Assembly (NCBI GenBank): GCA_041476285.1
Contig: JBGOTD010000031.1
Coordinates: 1 to 8,742, forward strand
Length of the DNA stretch: 8,742 nt
Direction of reading: 5' to 3'
Source of the DNA: UBA12276 sp041476285
GTDB lineage: Archaea; Micrarchaeota; Micrarchaeia; Micrarchaeales; Micrarchaeaceae
Shown here: positions 1 to 6,108 of the stretch, piece by piece
Layout of the letters: each line of letters begins with the position of its first letter
How positions within the stretch are numbered: the stretch's first letter is position 1
Notes under the pieces: model-generated
Seen by the model: only the letters and a program-made list of their open reading frames with translations
Database searches by the model: none
Told to the model about the DNA's origin: nothing
Position numbers and translations under genes: made by a program

Positions 1-309
1 CTTTTTTGATTTTATCTTGTACCTGCCATCAAGCTGCCTTACCACAAGCTCGTTATCAGAGTACAATTCCAATGATGAATAAGAAGACAGCTTGGATAAG
101 CACCATTTCAATGCAAGAACCACTGCCATGTACTCTGCATAATTATTTGTTGCGTTTCCGTTGTATTCGGTATGCCTGTGAAGCAGTTTCTTGCCTTCAT
201 ATATCATAAATCCAGACGCGCTGGGGCCCGGATTCCCCCTTGCAGCCCCGTCTGTATAAATTGTAACTTTTCTATCTATGAAAGCACCTGTGGCTAATGC
301 ACAGCTCAA
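1..309 (-). CDS. rnhA: Ribonuclease HI, N-terminal part (cut by window edge)
   Basis: Reading the minus strand from about 279 down to base 1 gives an RNase H fold. The first strand carries YTDGAARGNPGP with the first catalytic Asp, then NNYAEYMAV with the catalytic Glu, then YSDNELVVRQLDG with the second catalytic Asp. These residues bind the two metal ions that cleave the RNA strand of RNA-DNA hybrids, for example at primers and R-loops. The fourth conserved acidic residue and the C-terminal half lie beyond base 1, so the gene is partial only because of the window. The start is unresolved: the frame has no ATG, and the TTG at 309-307 is the only common start codon ahead of the conserved core (which begins near 270). 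That TTG lies beside the TATA-like stretch, so the true start may be further downstream or non-standard. Family assignment is firm; the start is not. Confidence 0.88.
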   Translation of the reverse strand, partial: MSCALATGAFIDRKVTIYTDGAARGNPGPSASGFMIYEGKKLLHRHTEYNGNATNNYAEYMAVVLALKWCLSKLSSYSSLELYSDNELVVRQLDGRYKIKSKK

Positions 310-326
310 ATATTTATAGATATATT
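308..326. promoter_or_regulatory. AT-rich divergent promoter, TATA-like
   Basis: The stretch aaatatttatagatatatt lies between the RNase HI gene (minus) and the AMMECR1 gene (plus) and reads as a TATA-like box on both strands. For the plus gene its centre is about 30-35 bases ahead of the ATG at 351, which fits an archaeal promoter with a very short leader. For the minus gene it would place the transcript start near 290, inside the present start estimate. Inferred from sequence only. Confidence 0.45.
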
Positions 327-350
327 GCCCAACCTTAATGGAGTGTATAT

Positions 351-968
351 ATGCATATTTACAGCGCAGAGCACGGGGAGCAGCTTGTAAAAGCTGCAAG
401 AAACAGCATAGAGCTATTCCTAATAAACCCTCATTTTGATAAGGAAGTCATAAGAAAAGCGCTGGACAGTTTTGAAAGGCCACACGGAATATTCGTCACT
501 CTTGAACACTATCCGACAAGGGAGCTGCGCGGATGTATAGGTTTTCCCAGGGCGATAGCCCCTTTGAGGGAATCGCTGGTGGATGCTGCAGTGGCTGCAG
601 CCTTTGAGGATCCGAGATTTGTTTCAGTCTCAAAGTCGGAACTTGACGACTTGTTAGTAGAGGTCAGCATACTTTCAAGCCCCACATTAGTAACTGGCGG
701 CGAGAAGAAAAGACTAAGCAGCATAAAAGTCGGAAGAGACGGGCTTATGATTGAATACGGCCTTTATAGCGGGCTGCTGCTGCCAATAGTTGCAATCGAG
801 CAGAAATGGGGCAAAAAGGAGTTCCTGGAGGAAACATGCAGAAAGGCAGGCCTTCACCATAATTATTGGTCGCAGCCTAATGTAAAGTTGTACAAATTCG
901 AGACGCAGCTCTTCAGGGAGGAAGAACCAAGGGGAAGCGTGATTGAGGTAAAGTATGATAAAGATTAA
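351..968 (+). CDS. AMMECR1 domain protein (AmmeMemoRadiSam protein A type)
   Basis: The 205-aa product matches the AMMECR1 family over its full length. The hallmark LRGCIG is at residues 59-64, followed by AAFEDPRF (83-90), the VEVSIL strand (103-108), GRDGLMIEYG (128-137), LLLPIVAIE (142-150) and a C-terminal segment with KAGL, YW and QLF. The family is conserved from archaea to humans; the invariant LRGCIG patch is thought to be a functional site, but its reaction is not established. In many prokaryotes the gene neighbours or is fused to MEMO and a radical-SAM enzyme. Here MEMO lies about 6.3 kb downstream. The protein appears cytosolic, with no signal peptide or membrane segment. The start at 351 is supported by ggagtg at 340-345, five bases upstream. 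A T-run and a tRNA follow. Confidence 0.93.
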   Translation: MHIYSAEHGEQLVKAARNSIELFLINPHFDKEVIRKALDSFERPHGIFVTLEHYPTRELRGCIGFPRAIAPLRESLVDAAVAAAFEDPRFVSVSKSELDDLLVEVSILSSPTLVTGGEKKRLSSIKVGRDGLMIEYGLYSGLLLPIVAIEQKWGKKEFLEETCRKAGLHHNYWSQPNVKLYKFETQLFREEEPRGSVIEVKYDKD

Positions 969-975
969 TGGTTAA

Positions 976-980
976 TTTTT
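976..980 (+). terminator. Possible oligo-T terminator after AMMECR1 gene
   Basis: A run of five T lies eight bases after the AMMECR1 stop and just ahead of the tRNA. Archaeal RNA polymerase can terminate at short oligo-T tracts without a hairpin. Five T is a weak signal, so transcription might also continue into the tRNA. Confidence 0.3.
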
Positions 981-986
981 AGACAT

Positions 987-1075
987 GGGCTTGTAGCTTA
1001 GCCTGGTTAGTAGCACCCGACTGATATTCTAAAACAGAAATCGGGAGGTCGAGAGTTCAAATCTCTCCAGGCCCA
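987..1075 (+). tRNA. tRNA-Ile (anticodon GAU), intron-containing
   Basis: A full cloverleaf can be drawn. The acceptor stem GGGCTTG (987-993) pairs with CAGGCCC (1068-1074), with one G-U pair, and A1075 is the discriminator. The D stem is GCT/AGC with a loop containing GG. The anticodon stem CCCGA (1016-1020) pairs with TCGGG (1041-1045). The T arm is GAGAG-TTCAAAT-CTCTC (1051-1067). Removing 13 bases (1027-1039) leaves the seven-base loop CTGATAA with anticodon GAT at 1022-1024 shifted by the usual numbering to 1023-1025, which decodes Ile AUC/AUU. The mature form would be 76 nt before CCA, which is not encoded. It lies between the AMMECR1 and oxidoreductase genes on the same strand; no strong separate TATA box was found. 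Confidence 0.93.
1027..1039 (+). other. tRNA intron, 13 nt, after position 37
   Basis: The anticodon loop plus insert is 20 bases rather than seven. Placing the intron between positions 37 and 38, the canonical archaeal site, excises ttctaaaacagaa and restores CTGATAA. The loop bases CTG can pair with CAG near the intron 3' end, leaving three-base bulges (TAT and AAA) at the two junctions. This resembles a relaxed bulge-helix-bulge target of the archaeal tRNA splicing endonuclease. The central helix has only three good pairs plus an A-A mismatch, and the intron is close to the lower length limit for archaea. Exact boundaries could shift by a base. Confidence 0.82.
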
Positions 1076-1119
1076 TAATAAAAATAGATGGCAGTATAAG
1101 GAAAAAAGGATTCTCTTAT

Positions 1120-1148
1120 TAAGGATTTCCTAAATAATAAATTCCTTA
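1120..1148 (+). promoter_or_regulatory. Promoter region of oxidoreductase gene with inverted repeat around TATA
   Basis: TAAGGA at 1120-1125 and TCCTTA at 1143-1148 form an inverted repeat flanking taaataataaatt (1131-1143), a TATA-like element about 42 bases ahead of the ATG at 1179. The pairing extends by TTT/AAA with one bulge. Further AAGGA or AGGA copies occur at 1098-1102 and 1107-1110. The arrangement could be an operator across the promoter or chance in AT-rich DNA. Confidence 0.35.
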
Positions 1149-1178
1149 CAGGAAGAGATCTATCCTACATGTGATTCA

Positions 1179-2303
1179 ATGGAGAATAAATTAGGCGTAG
1201 TGGGGCTCGGGCACTGGTTCAGCTGGCTTAAGGCTGGAATAGGCGAGGGCGGAAGCCTCAATCTAAAGAAGGCAGTGGGTACAAAGCCATTCGAGTATAA
1301 GCAGGCGCTTCTTTCAAGTTTTGACATAACAAAAGATAATTATTATTTATCGGACAGGAACGGCGGGCTTCCGGATCAGTTCTTTGAAGGAATAGACATC
1401 GTCCACATATCCGATCCGAACGAATTCCACTACGAGCAGGTGATGCAATCATTGGGGCACGGCAAGTATGTCATAGTGGAAAAGACGCTCGCAGTCAACA
1501 AAAGCCAGTTCAGCAAATTGAGCTCCTTCATAAAAAAGAACAACTACAAAGACAGGGTTTACCTGCACCTTCATTACCTTCATAAGCAGGCAACCATGTC
1601 ATTTGCGGCTATGGTGCCAAAACTTGTTAAAAAATACGGCAAGATAAAATCGATAGACGCGACATTCTTTGAACAGGTGGACGATGAAGATCCAAAGAGG
1701 ACGTGGATACTCAAACGTGCAAATGGCGGCATATTCATGGACTGGATACATCCGTATGAGATAATCTACTATTCCACGAAATGCAAATTCGGTAACATAC
1801 AGGACCTGAAAATATTCATGGTGAATGGCAATTACGACCAGAATAATCCTACTGGTGTCGAGGCAACAATTGCATTAACCGGAAAGAAATATTCAGAAGG
1901 TGCAACTGCGAAAGTCAGAGTGGCCAAGGGTGTCAGGGAAGGACTAGAACTCAAATCAATAAATGTTATATTTGAATCTGGAATCCATGCGCATCTATGC
2001 TTCCCAGGCCATGAGGCAGAATTCGGCAATAAGGAGCTGCGGGGCAGAATCGATCTTGTTGATAACGGAAAATTAATCTCGTCCGAGCATCTCACAGGAC
2101 CGAACTCCTCTGAGATATTCATAAAGGAGATAAGCGATTTCATAAACGGCCAGCATCCTGGTCTGACAATCTCCGAAATATCAAGAGTATTCAAGCCGCA
2201 ATGGGAATACCAAAAGATCGTGAAATCAAAGGAACTGATAAAAGACGAAACGGAAATAAACAGGTTCCTGCAAGAGGGCACCGGCCAGCACATGCGATGC
2301 TGA
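1179..2303 (+). CDS. Gfo/Idh/MocA-type NAD(P)-dependent oxidoreductase
   Basis: The 374-aa protein has the N-terminal Rossmann fold of this family: the dinucleotide-binding loop VGLGHW (8-13), then DIVHISDPNEFHYEQVM (73-89), which matches the family's strand-TPNxxH pattern, and GKYVIVEKTLAVN (95-107), matching GKhVxxEKPlA. The C-terminal half has GGIFMDWIHPYE (183-194), equivalent to the GGxxxDxGxH segment that carries substrate-binding and catalytic residues (D188 and H191 are candidates). The usual Pro of the EKP motif is Thr (EKT, 101-103). Members act on sugars, inositols, bile pigments and many other substrates, so the substrate cannot be named here. GTGATT at 1171-1176 resembles an archaeal Shine-Dalgarno sequence and supports the start. 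The gene stands alone between the tRNA and the MscS gene. Confidence 0.82.
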   Translation: MENKLGVVGLGHWFSWLKAGIGEGGSLNLKKAVGTKPFEYKQALLSSFDITKDNYYLSDRNGGLPDQFFEGIDIVHISDPNEFHYEQVMQSLGHGKYVIVEKTLAVNKSQFSKLSSFIKKNNYKDRVYLHLHYLHKQATMSFAAMVPKLVKKYGKIKSIDATFFEQVDDEDPKRTWILKRANGGIFMDWIHPYEIIYYSTKCKFGNIQDLKIFMVNGNYDQNNPTGVEATIALTGKKYSEGATAKVRVAKGVREGLELKSINVIFESGIHAHLCFPGHEAEFGNKELRGRIDLVDNGKLISSEHLTGPNSSEIFIKEISDFINGQHPGLTISEISRVFKPQWEYQKIVKSKELIKDETEINRFLQEGTGQHMRC

Positions 2304-2348
2304 AATATTAGCGGAATAATTTAGTTGTCTCTAAAAACCTATCCGTTG

Positions 2349-2356
2349 ATATAAAT
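2349..2356 (+). promoter_or_regulatory. TATA box of mscS-like gene
   Basis: gatataaa is centred about 28 bases ahead of the ATG at 2380, so the transcript would begin almost at the start codon. An AGGTGG motif at 2370-2375 also suits a Shine-Dalgarno site, but it may lie upstream of the transcript start if the box is used as spaced. Confidence 0.5.
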
Positions 2357-2379
2357 CTTCTAGTAATTCAGGTGGCGAC

Positions 2380-3285
2380 ATGGCTGGAATCAGAAGAATA
2401 AATTCTATTACCGAAATTATTCTGGTAGTATTCGCCTTTATGGTGTATTTTGCAGTAAAGGCTTATCCTGGTTTGAGCACACCTGCTTATTACACAGTCA
2501 CACTGTTATTTGCATTAAGATCCGCAGTCGGCATCGCAATAATAGTGGTAATATTATTTTTCATAGACCTATATGGCAGAATTACTAAAAACGAGCGGGA
2601 GATACACGAGTTCGCACGCATATTCCGGCTGATAGCATATCCTCTGCTTGTATTGCTGCTGCTTCAAACAGTCGGAATCTCAATTGCGGGGCTTCTTGTA
2701 GGTGCGGGTTTCCTGGGGATAATTATAGGATTGGCGGCACAGACCACACTGGGCAATGTATTTGCGGGCATATCGATAATATATTCAAATCCATTCAAGG
2801 CAGGGGACAAAATAACACTAACTCCGCTATCGCTTGGCATACAGGCCCCAACACACCCTCATGAAACAATGACAACGGAGATAACAGGGACTATAAAAAG
2901 CGTGGGCATAATCTATACGAAACTGATGAGGGACGACTGGTCCATGATGTACATACCGAACGGCGTTCTGAACCAGGGCATAATACAGAATCTTAGCAGG
3001 GTCAACGAAAGGCTTGTGCGAATAAGGCTCGGTGTTTCAAGAGATACTGATGTAGAGCTTTTCAAGAAAAACCTGATCTCAAAACTATCAAGGGAAAAAG
3101 GAGATTATGAAAGGCTGAGGGGCATGGAGATAAAGACGTCGCTCATAAGTACGGAACAGGATTTGGGCATATCGATAACCGCAAGAGTCCAAATACTCGA
3201 TTACGACAGGTTGAGCCAGTGGCTTTCAGAAAATGCAGTCAAGGTGCTACTGGACGTGCAAAAGCGCGGCAAGAGAAAGAAGTAG
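2380..3285 (+). CDS. Small-conductance mechanosensitive channel, MscS family
   Basis: The 301-aa protein has three hydrophobic segments near residues 11-28, 40-64 and 83-133. The last contains the pore helix TM3 with the family's Gly/Ala-rich packing pattern (LLVGAGFLGIIIGLAAQ, 105-121), then TTLGNVFAGISI. The beta domain follows with NPFKAGDKI (137-145), GTIKSVGIIYTKL (170-182), YIPNGVLNQGIIQNLS (191-206) and a C-terminal alpha/beta domain ending in a basic tail. MscS channels sit in the cell membrane and open on stretch, releasing solutes after osmotic downshock. Between GDKI and GTIKSV there is a Thr/Pro/His-containing stretch of about 20 residues, longer than the short turn usual there. 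The gene converges on the next minus-strand gene with one base between stop codons. Confidence 0.9.
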   Translation: MAGIRRINSITEIILVVFAFMVYFAVKAYPGLSTPAYYTVTLLFALRSAVGIAIIVVILFFIDLYGRITKNEREIHEFARIFRLIAYPLLVLLLLQTVGISIAGLLVGAGFLGIIIGLAAQTTLGNVFAGISIIYSNPFKAGDKITLTPLSLGIQAPTHPHETMTTEITGTIKSVGIIYTKLMRDDWSMMYIPNGVLNQGIIQNLSRVNERLVRIRLGVSRDTDVELFKKNLISKLSREKGDYERLRGMEIKTSLISTEQDLGISITARVQILDYDRLSQWLSENAVKVLLDVQKRGKRKK

Positions 3286-3286
3286 A

Positions 3287-4042
3287 CTATTTCTTCGGGT
3301 TCTGAACTTTAAGTGGCACTTCCATCAGGTGCTTTTCAAACAGATGCTTAAGCGTCGGGTCGTTTGACCAATACTCGACAGTGTTGTCCTCAGATTGATG
3401 GTTCGACACGAACATGACATTGTGTATATTGAGCTTCTCAACAGCCAATTTTACTGCCGGCCTTATCTCATCCAAATAATTTGCCTGAACAAAGTAGGTA
3501 TGTAGCAGTTCAAGGTTGTATTTTTTTGCTATTTCAGAATATCTTCCTGAATAGGCCATGCCTATTATCAATGTGTGCTCGCCCTCAACTACAGGCACGT
3601 TCAGCTTGTCTATGTCTATCATCTCGCAGCTTATCTTTAAGTCCGGATGCGTCATTTTAAGGTGGTTTAACGTCTCCTTCTGGATCAGTGTGTTCTTCTG
3701 CTCAACATCAAGCGGGGTATTGTAAGTATCGCCAAGAAATGGCGCTATTGTAGTGTCATATACATCATCACTGCTTTCCACCTCGTCAAGTTTTCCGCCG
3801 GAATTGATCTTAAGCGAGGCATCCAATGCAACTCTCATTGCCCCGCAGTTAGTGTGAGTATAGTCGTGTATCTCGTTTATGTTAAGGTCAAGTATTGTTT
3901 TTCCTACTGCGTTTACGCCCCCTCCTACATCGCGTATTATATACACTTTTTGGCCAGGATTATCAATTGAAACTTTTTCTCTAAGTTCCTCAAAGAATCC
4001 GTTAAGCCTGCTGTCCATGCATCCTATTATTGCAATTGCCAT
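3287..4042 (-). CDS. Beta-carbonic-anhydrase-like zinc protein, extended C-terminus
   Basis: From the ATG at 4042 the product is 251 aa. GCMDSR (7-12) supplies a Cys zinc ligand (C8) and the Asp-Arg pair (D10, R12) of beta-carbonic anhydrases. IIRDVGGG (35-42) resembles their RNAGG strand. HTNC (63-66) supplies the His and second Cys ligands, 55 residues after C8, the family's spacing. LIIGMAY (158-164) may be the late strand written GxxY in the family. About 70 further residues follow with no clear match. Predicted activity is CO2 hydration, but related folds hydrolyse COS or CS2, so the substrate is open. The frame stays open to 4219, but that extension overlaps the upstream nuclease gene and lacks family motifs. 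GATCAG just before the ATG recurs at the MEMO gene start; an ATG at 4057 is the alternative. Probably co-transcribed with the nuclease gene 76 bases upstream. Confidence 0.75.
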   Translation of the reverse strand: MAIAIIGCMDSRLNGFFEELREKVSIDNPGQKVYIIRDVGGGVNAVGKTILDLNINEIHDYTHTNCGAMRVALDASLKINSGGKLDEVESSDDVYDTTIAPFLGDTYNTPLDVEQKNTLIQKETLNHLKMTHPDLKISCEMIDIDKLNVPVVEGEHTLIIGMAYSGRYSEIAKKYNLELLHTYFVQANYLDEIRPAVKLAVEKLNIHNVMFVSNHQSEDNTVEYWSNDPTLKHLFEKHLMEVPLKVQNPKK

Positions 4043-4104
4043 CTGATCGCCGATCATTTCCTTTCTTAAAACTAATTTATCACTGATTAAAATTATGCAT
4101 TTCC

Positions 4105-4116
4105 ATATACGTATAT
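4105..4116. repeat. 12-bp perfect palindrome between nuclease and carbonic-anhydrase-like genes
   Basis: ATATACGTATAT is identical to its reverse complement and sits two bases past the nuclease stop codon on the minus strand, about 63 bases ahead of the next start. It could be a protein-binding site or chance in AT-rich spacer; it is too far upstream to be the TATA box for the start at 4042. Confidence 0.4.
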
Positions 4117-4118
4117 TG

Positions 4119-5078
4119 TTATTGTCTATGAAATTGGGAAAGGGCGGATTCATTGAACGGGATTGAATCATATCCCTCCCTGCCAAGGTTCTTTGCAAAG
4201 GAAGAGGCATTCGGCCCATATGTAAGAATCTTTTTTGCTTTTGTTGCTTCTATATATTCCACGCTTTGGCTGAAGTCGGCATGGTCGCTCAAAGGAAATT
4301 GTGCATCAACATTAAATCTGAAGATTTTGGCAAACCCTGTTGCAACGGCCGTGTATACTCTCTTGTTGTGCACAGGCTCAAGACCTGATCTTAGTGCTGC
4401 CAGGTTTCTGCTTTCCGTTATCCCTACGAAATTGTCCTTTATCAAGGCATCATAATCTGAATCGGAATCATATGCCGAAGAATAATCAAGCCTTATGCCG
4501 TTCTGCAGGTATACCTTCGATACCCTGCTTATCTTCCTGCTTACTATTGGTTTTATCCCGACATCGTTGAATATTGAAATTAGTTCCTGTGCCTTGCCCA
4601 TCGCATATGCGCTGAATATGACTATGCCTTTCCCGAGCATCTTCATTGTCCAGTCCTGTATCTCCGATTCGATGTCGCACTTTTCCCCGAATTTAACAAG
4701 GGAGCTGGCATATGTCGAGTCGATTATAAGCGTGTCCGTATCAACAACATCTATCGGACTTGAGGTCCTTGATTTTACCACTTGAAAGTCACCTGTGTAA
4801 GTTACGCGAGAACCGGAAATGTTGTCATCAACGCAGAGCTGCCTTGAGCCGAGCATGTGGCCTGCCTCAATGAGTTTAAGATTATAATTATCGGATCTAT
4901 TGCTTATTACAAGGTTCTGAGCCTGCTCTATGAGCTGTATTGTCTGAGCACTTGCAAGTATGTTCTTAGAGGATTTTACCGCGCCCAGATGGTCTGTATG
5001 CGCATGCGATACAAAATCTATGTCAGAATTAGGCTCCCTTCTGTCAAGAGATATCCTAAGGTTGTTGTACTCAATCAT
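4119..5078 (-). CDS. MBL-fold/beta-CASP nuclease (mRNA 3'-end processing type), short form
   Basis: The 319-aa protein shows the metallo-beta-lactamase nuclease motifs in order: HAHTDH (25-30), GHMLGS (73-78, H74), TGDF (95-98, D97) and DSTYA (120-124), followed by the beta-CASP motif A region FSAYAMGKAQEL (155-166) and SDHADF (264-269). These residues bind two zinc ions used to cut RNA or DNA. The family (COG1236) includes archaeal Ysh1/CPSF-73-like RNA processing enzymes and ligase-associated exonucleases; the roughly 320-aa length without N-terminal KH domains is nearer the latter. The expected His-Gly motif near the C-terminus reads TYGPNA (286-291), with Tyr in place of His. No ligase gene is visible here. 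Start: ATG at 5078, with GGCGACCTG immediately upstream, is the first in-frame start after the promoter. Nuclease fold is firm; RNA versus DNA substrate is undecided. Confidence 0.85.
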   Translation of the reverse strand: MIEYNNLRISLDRREPNSDIDFVSHAHTDHLGAVKSSKNILASAQTIQLIEQAQNLVISNRSDNYNLKLIEAGHMLGSRQLCVDDNISGSRVTYTGDFQVVKSRTSSPIDVVDTDTLIIDSTYASSLVKFGEKCDIESEIQDWTMKMLGKGIVIFSAYAMGKAQELISIFNDVGIKPIVSRKISRVSKVYLQNGIRLDYSSAYDSDSDYDALIKDNFVGITESRNLAALRSGLEPVHNKRVYTAVATGFAKIFRFNVDAQFPLSDHADFSQSVEYIEATKAKKILTYGPNASSFAKNLGREGYDSIPFNESALSQFHRQ

Positions 5079-5107
5079 CAGGTCGCCATCATGACTGTTG
5101 CCGTGTT

Positions 5108-5115
5108 GTATAATT
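5108..5115 (-). promoter_or_regulatory. TATA-like box for nuclease gene
   Basis: Read on the minus strand, aattatac is centred about 33 bases ahead of the start at 5078, giving a leader of a few bases. It sits in the 97-bp spacer shared with thioredoxin reductase. Confidence 0.4.
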
Positions 5116-5147
5116 CAATGCAAATATATTAATTACTTACATCATCC

Positions 5148-5159
5148 TTTAATATTTTA
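5148..5159 (+). promoter_or_regulatory. TATA-like box for trxB
   Basis: tttaatatttta is centred about 22 bases ahead of the ATG at 5176, consistent with a leaderless transcript. A second AT-rich stretch, caaatatattaatta from 5121, is an alternative that would give a leader of some 20 bases. No Shine-Dalgarno motif precedes the ATG, which favours the leaderless reading. Confidence 0.45.
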
Positions 5160-5175
5160 GCTGAGTAAATTAATC

Positions 5176-6108
5176 ATGCAGGACATAGAGGACATAATCA
5201 TAATAGGCGGAGGCCCTGCAGGATACACTGCGGCAATATACACTGCAAGGGAGGACTTCAAGCCATTGGTCATAAGCGGAATACAGAGCGGCGGCCAGCT
5301 TATGCTCACAAATGTCGTGGAGAATTATCCAGGATTCCCGGATGGCGTTCTTGGTCCCGACCTTATGGAACTGTTCAGGAAGCAGGCTGAAAGGTTCGGC
5401 GCAAGGCTGATGAACGAAAACGTTACTGAAGTGGATTTCACGAAACGACCTTTCAAGGTGAGTGTCGATTCAAAGGATTACTATGCAAACTGCGTGATAC
5501 TGGCTCTTGGAGCATCCGCAAAATGGCTGAACATAGAGTCGGAGCGAAAGTTTATAGGAAAGGGCGTGAGCAGCTGCGCCACGTGCGACGCACCTTTCTT
5601 CAAGAACAAGAATGTGATAGTGGTTGGCGGCGGCGACACTGCGATGGAGGATTCATTATTCCTTACAAAGTTCGCAAGCAGCGTCACAATAGTACACCGC
5701 AGGGACCAGCTCAGGGCAAGCAAGATAATGCAGGAGCGAGTAAAGTCAAGCCCAAAGATAAAGATGATGTTTAACAGCGTAGTAGAGGAAATAATGGGCC
5801 AGGAAAAGGTAACTGGTGTAAAAATAAGGAACATAACTGACAATAAAACAGCAACAATAAACATCGATGGAATATTTGTTGCAATAGGATATACGCCAAA
5901 CACATCATTCCTAAAGGGCAAGCTAAATCTTGACGAGCAGGGCTACATAAAGGCAAAAGAGGAGGTAAGGACTGAAATAGATGGCGTCTTTGTCGCAGGG
6001 GATGTTGCTGACAAGGTATACAGGCAGGCTGTCACCGCTGCAGGTAGTGGAACTAAGGCGGCGCTTGAGGCAAGGAATTACCTCCAAAGCCTAAAATACA
6101 AGAACTAG
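5176..6108 (+). CDS. trxB: Thioredoxin-disulfide reductase
   Basis: The 310-aa flavoprotein is a full-length low-molecular-weight thioredoxin reductase. It has the FAD-binding IIIIGGGPAGYTAA (7-20), SGGQLMLTNVVENYPGF (38-54), the redox-active CATC (134-137), the second nucleotide fold VVGGGDTAMEDS (149-160) and HRRDQLRA (174-181), whose basic residues suit NADPH. Near the C-terminus are the GYTPNT segment and GDVADKVYRQAVTAAGSG, which close the FAD site. It transfers electrons from NADPH through FAD and the Cys pair to thioredoxin or a similar small disulfide carrier in the cytosol, supporting ribonucleotide reduction and oxidative-stress repair. No thioredoxin gene is in the window. The gene diverges from the nuclease gene and its stop overlaps the stop of the polymerase gene on the other strand. 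Confidence 0.97.
   Translation: MQDIEDIIIIGGGPAGYTAAIYTAREDFKPLVISGIQSGGQLMLTNVVENYPGFPDGVLGPDLMELFRKQAERFGARLMNENVTEVDFTKRPFKVSVDSKDYYANCVILALGASAKWLNIESERKFIGKGVSSCATCDAPFFKNKNVIVVGGGDTAMEDSLFLTKFASSVTIVHRRDQLRASKIMQERVKSSPKIKMMFNSVVEEIMGQEKVTGVKIRNITDNKTATINIDGIFVAIGYTPNTSFLKGKLNLDEQGYIKAKEEVRTEIDGVFVAGDVADKVYRQAVTAAGSGTKAALEARNYLQSLKYKN
6105..6108. other. Shared palindromic stop codons (CTAG)
   Basis: The palindrome CTAG provides TAG for trxB on the plus strand (6106-6108) and TAG for the polymerase on the minus strand (6107-6105). The convergent genes therefore overlap by four bases and each ends within the other's last codons. Confidence 0.9.

Noticed and set aside
6..209. Plus-strand open frame of 67 codons
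   Set aside because: It is antisense to the RNase HI gene, whose conserved motifs occupy the same bases on the minus strand.
1832..2293. Minus-strand open frame of 153 codons
   Set aside because: It lies wholly within the oxidoreductase gene on the other strand and shows no recognisable domain.
351..2303. AMMECR1, tRNA and oxidoreductase as one operon
   Set aside because: They share strand, but a T-run separates AMMECR1 from the tRNA and the oxidoreductase has its own TATA-like element; no functional link is visible.
4043..4219. N-terminal extension of the carbonic-anhydrase-like protein (open frame up to 4219)
   Set aside because: It overlaps the 3' end of the nuclease gene, has no family motif and the beta-CA fold begins right at the ATG at 4042, which has a plausible ribosome site.
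5481..5921. Minus-strand open frame of 146 codons
   Set aside because: It is a shadow of trxB, which is certain from its FAD, CATC and NADPH motifs.
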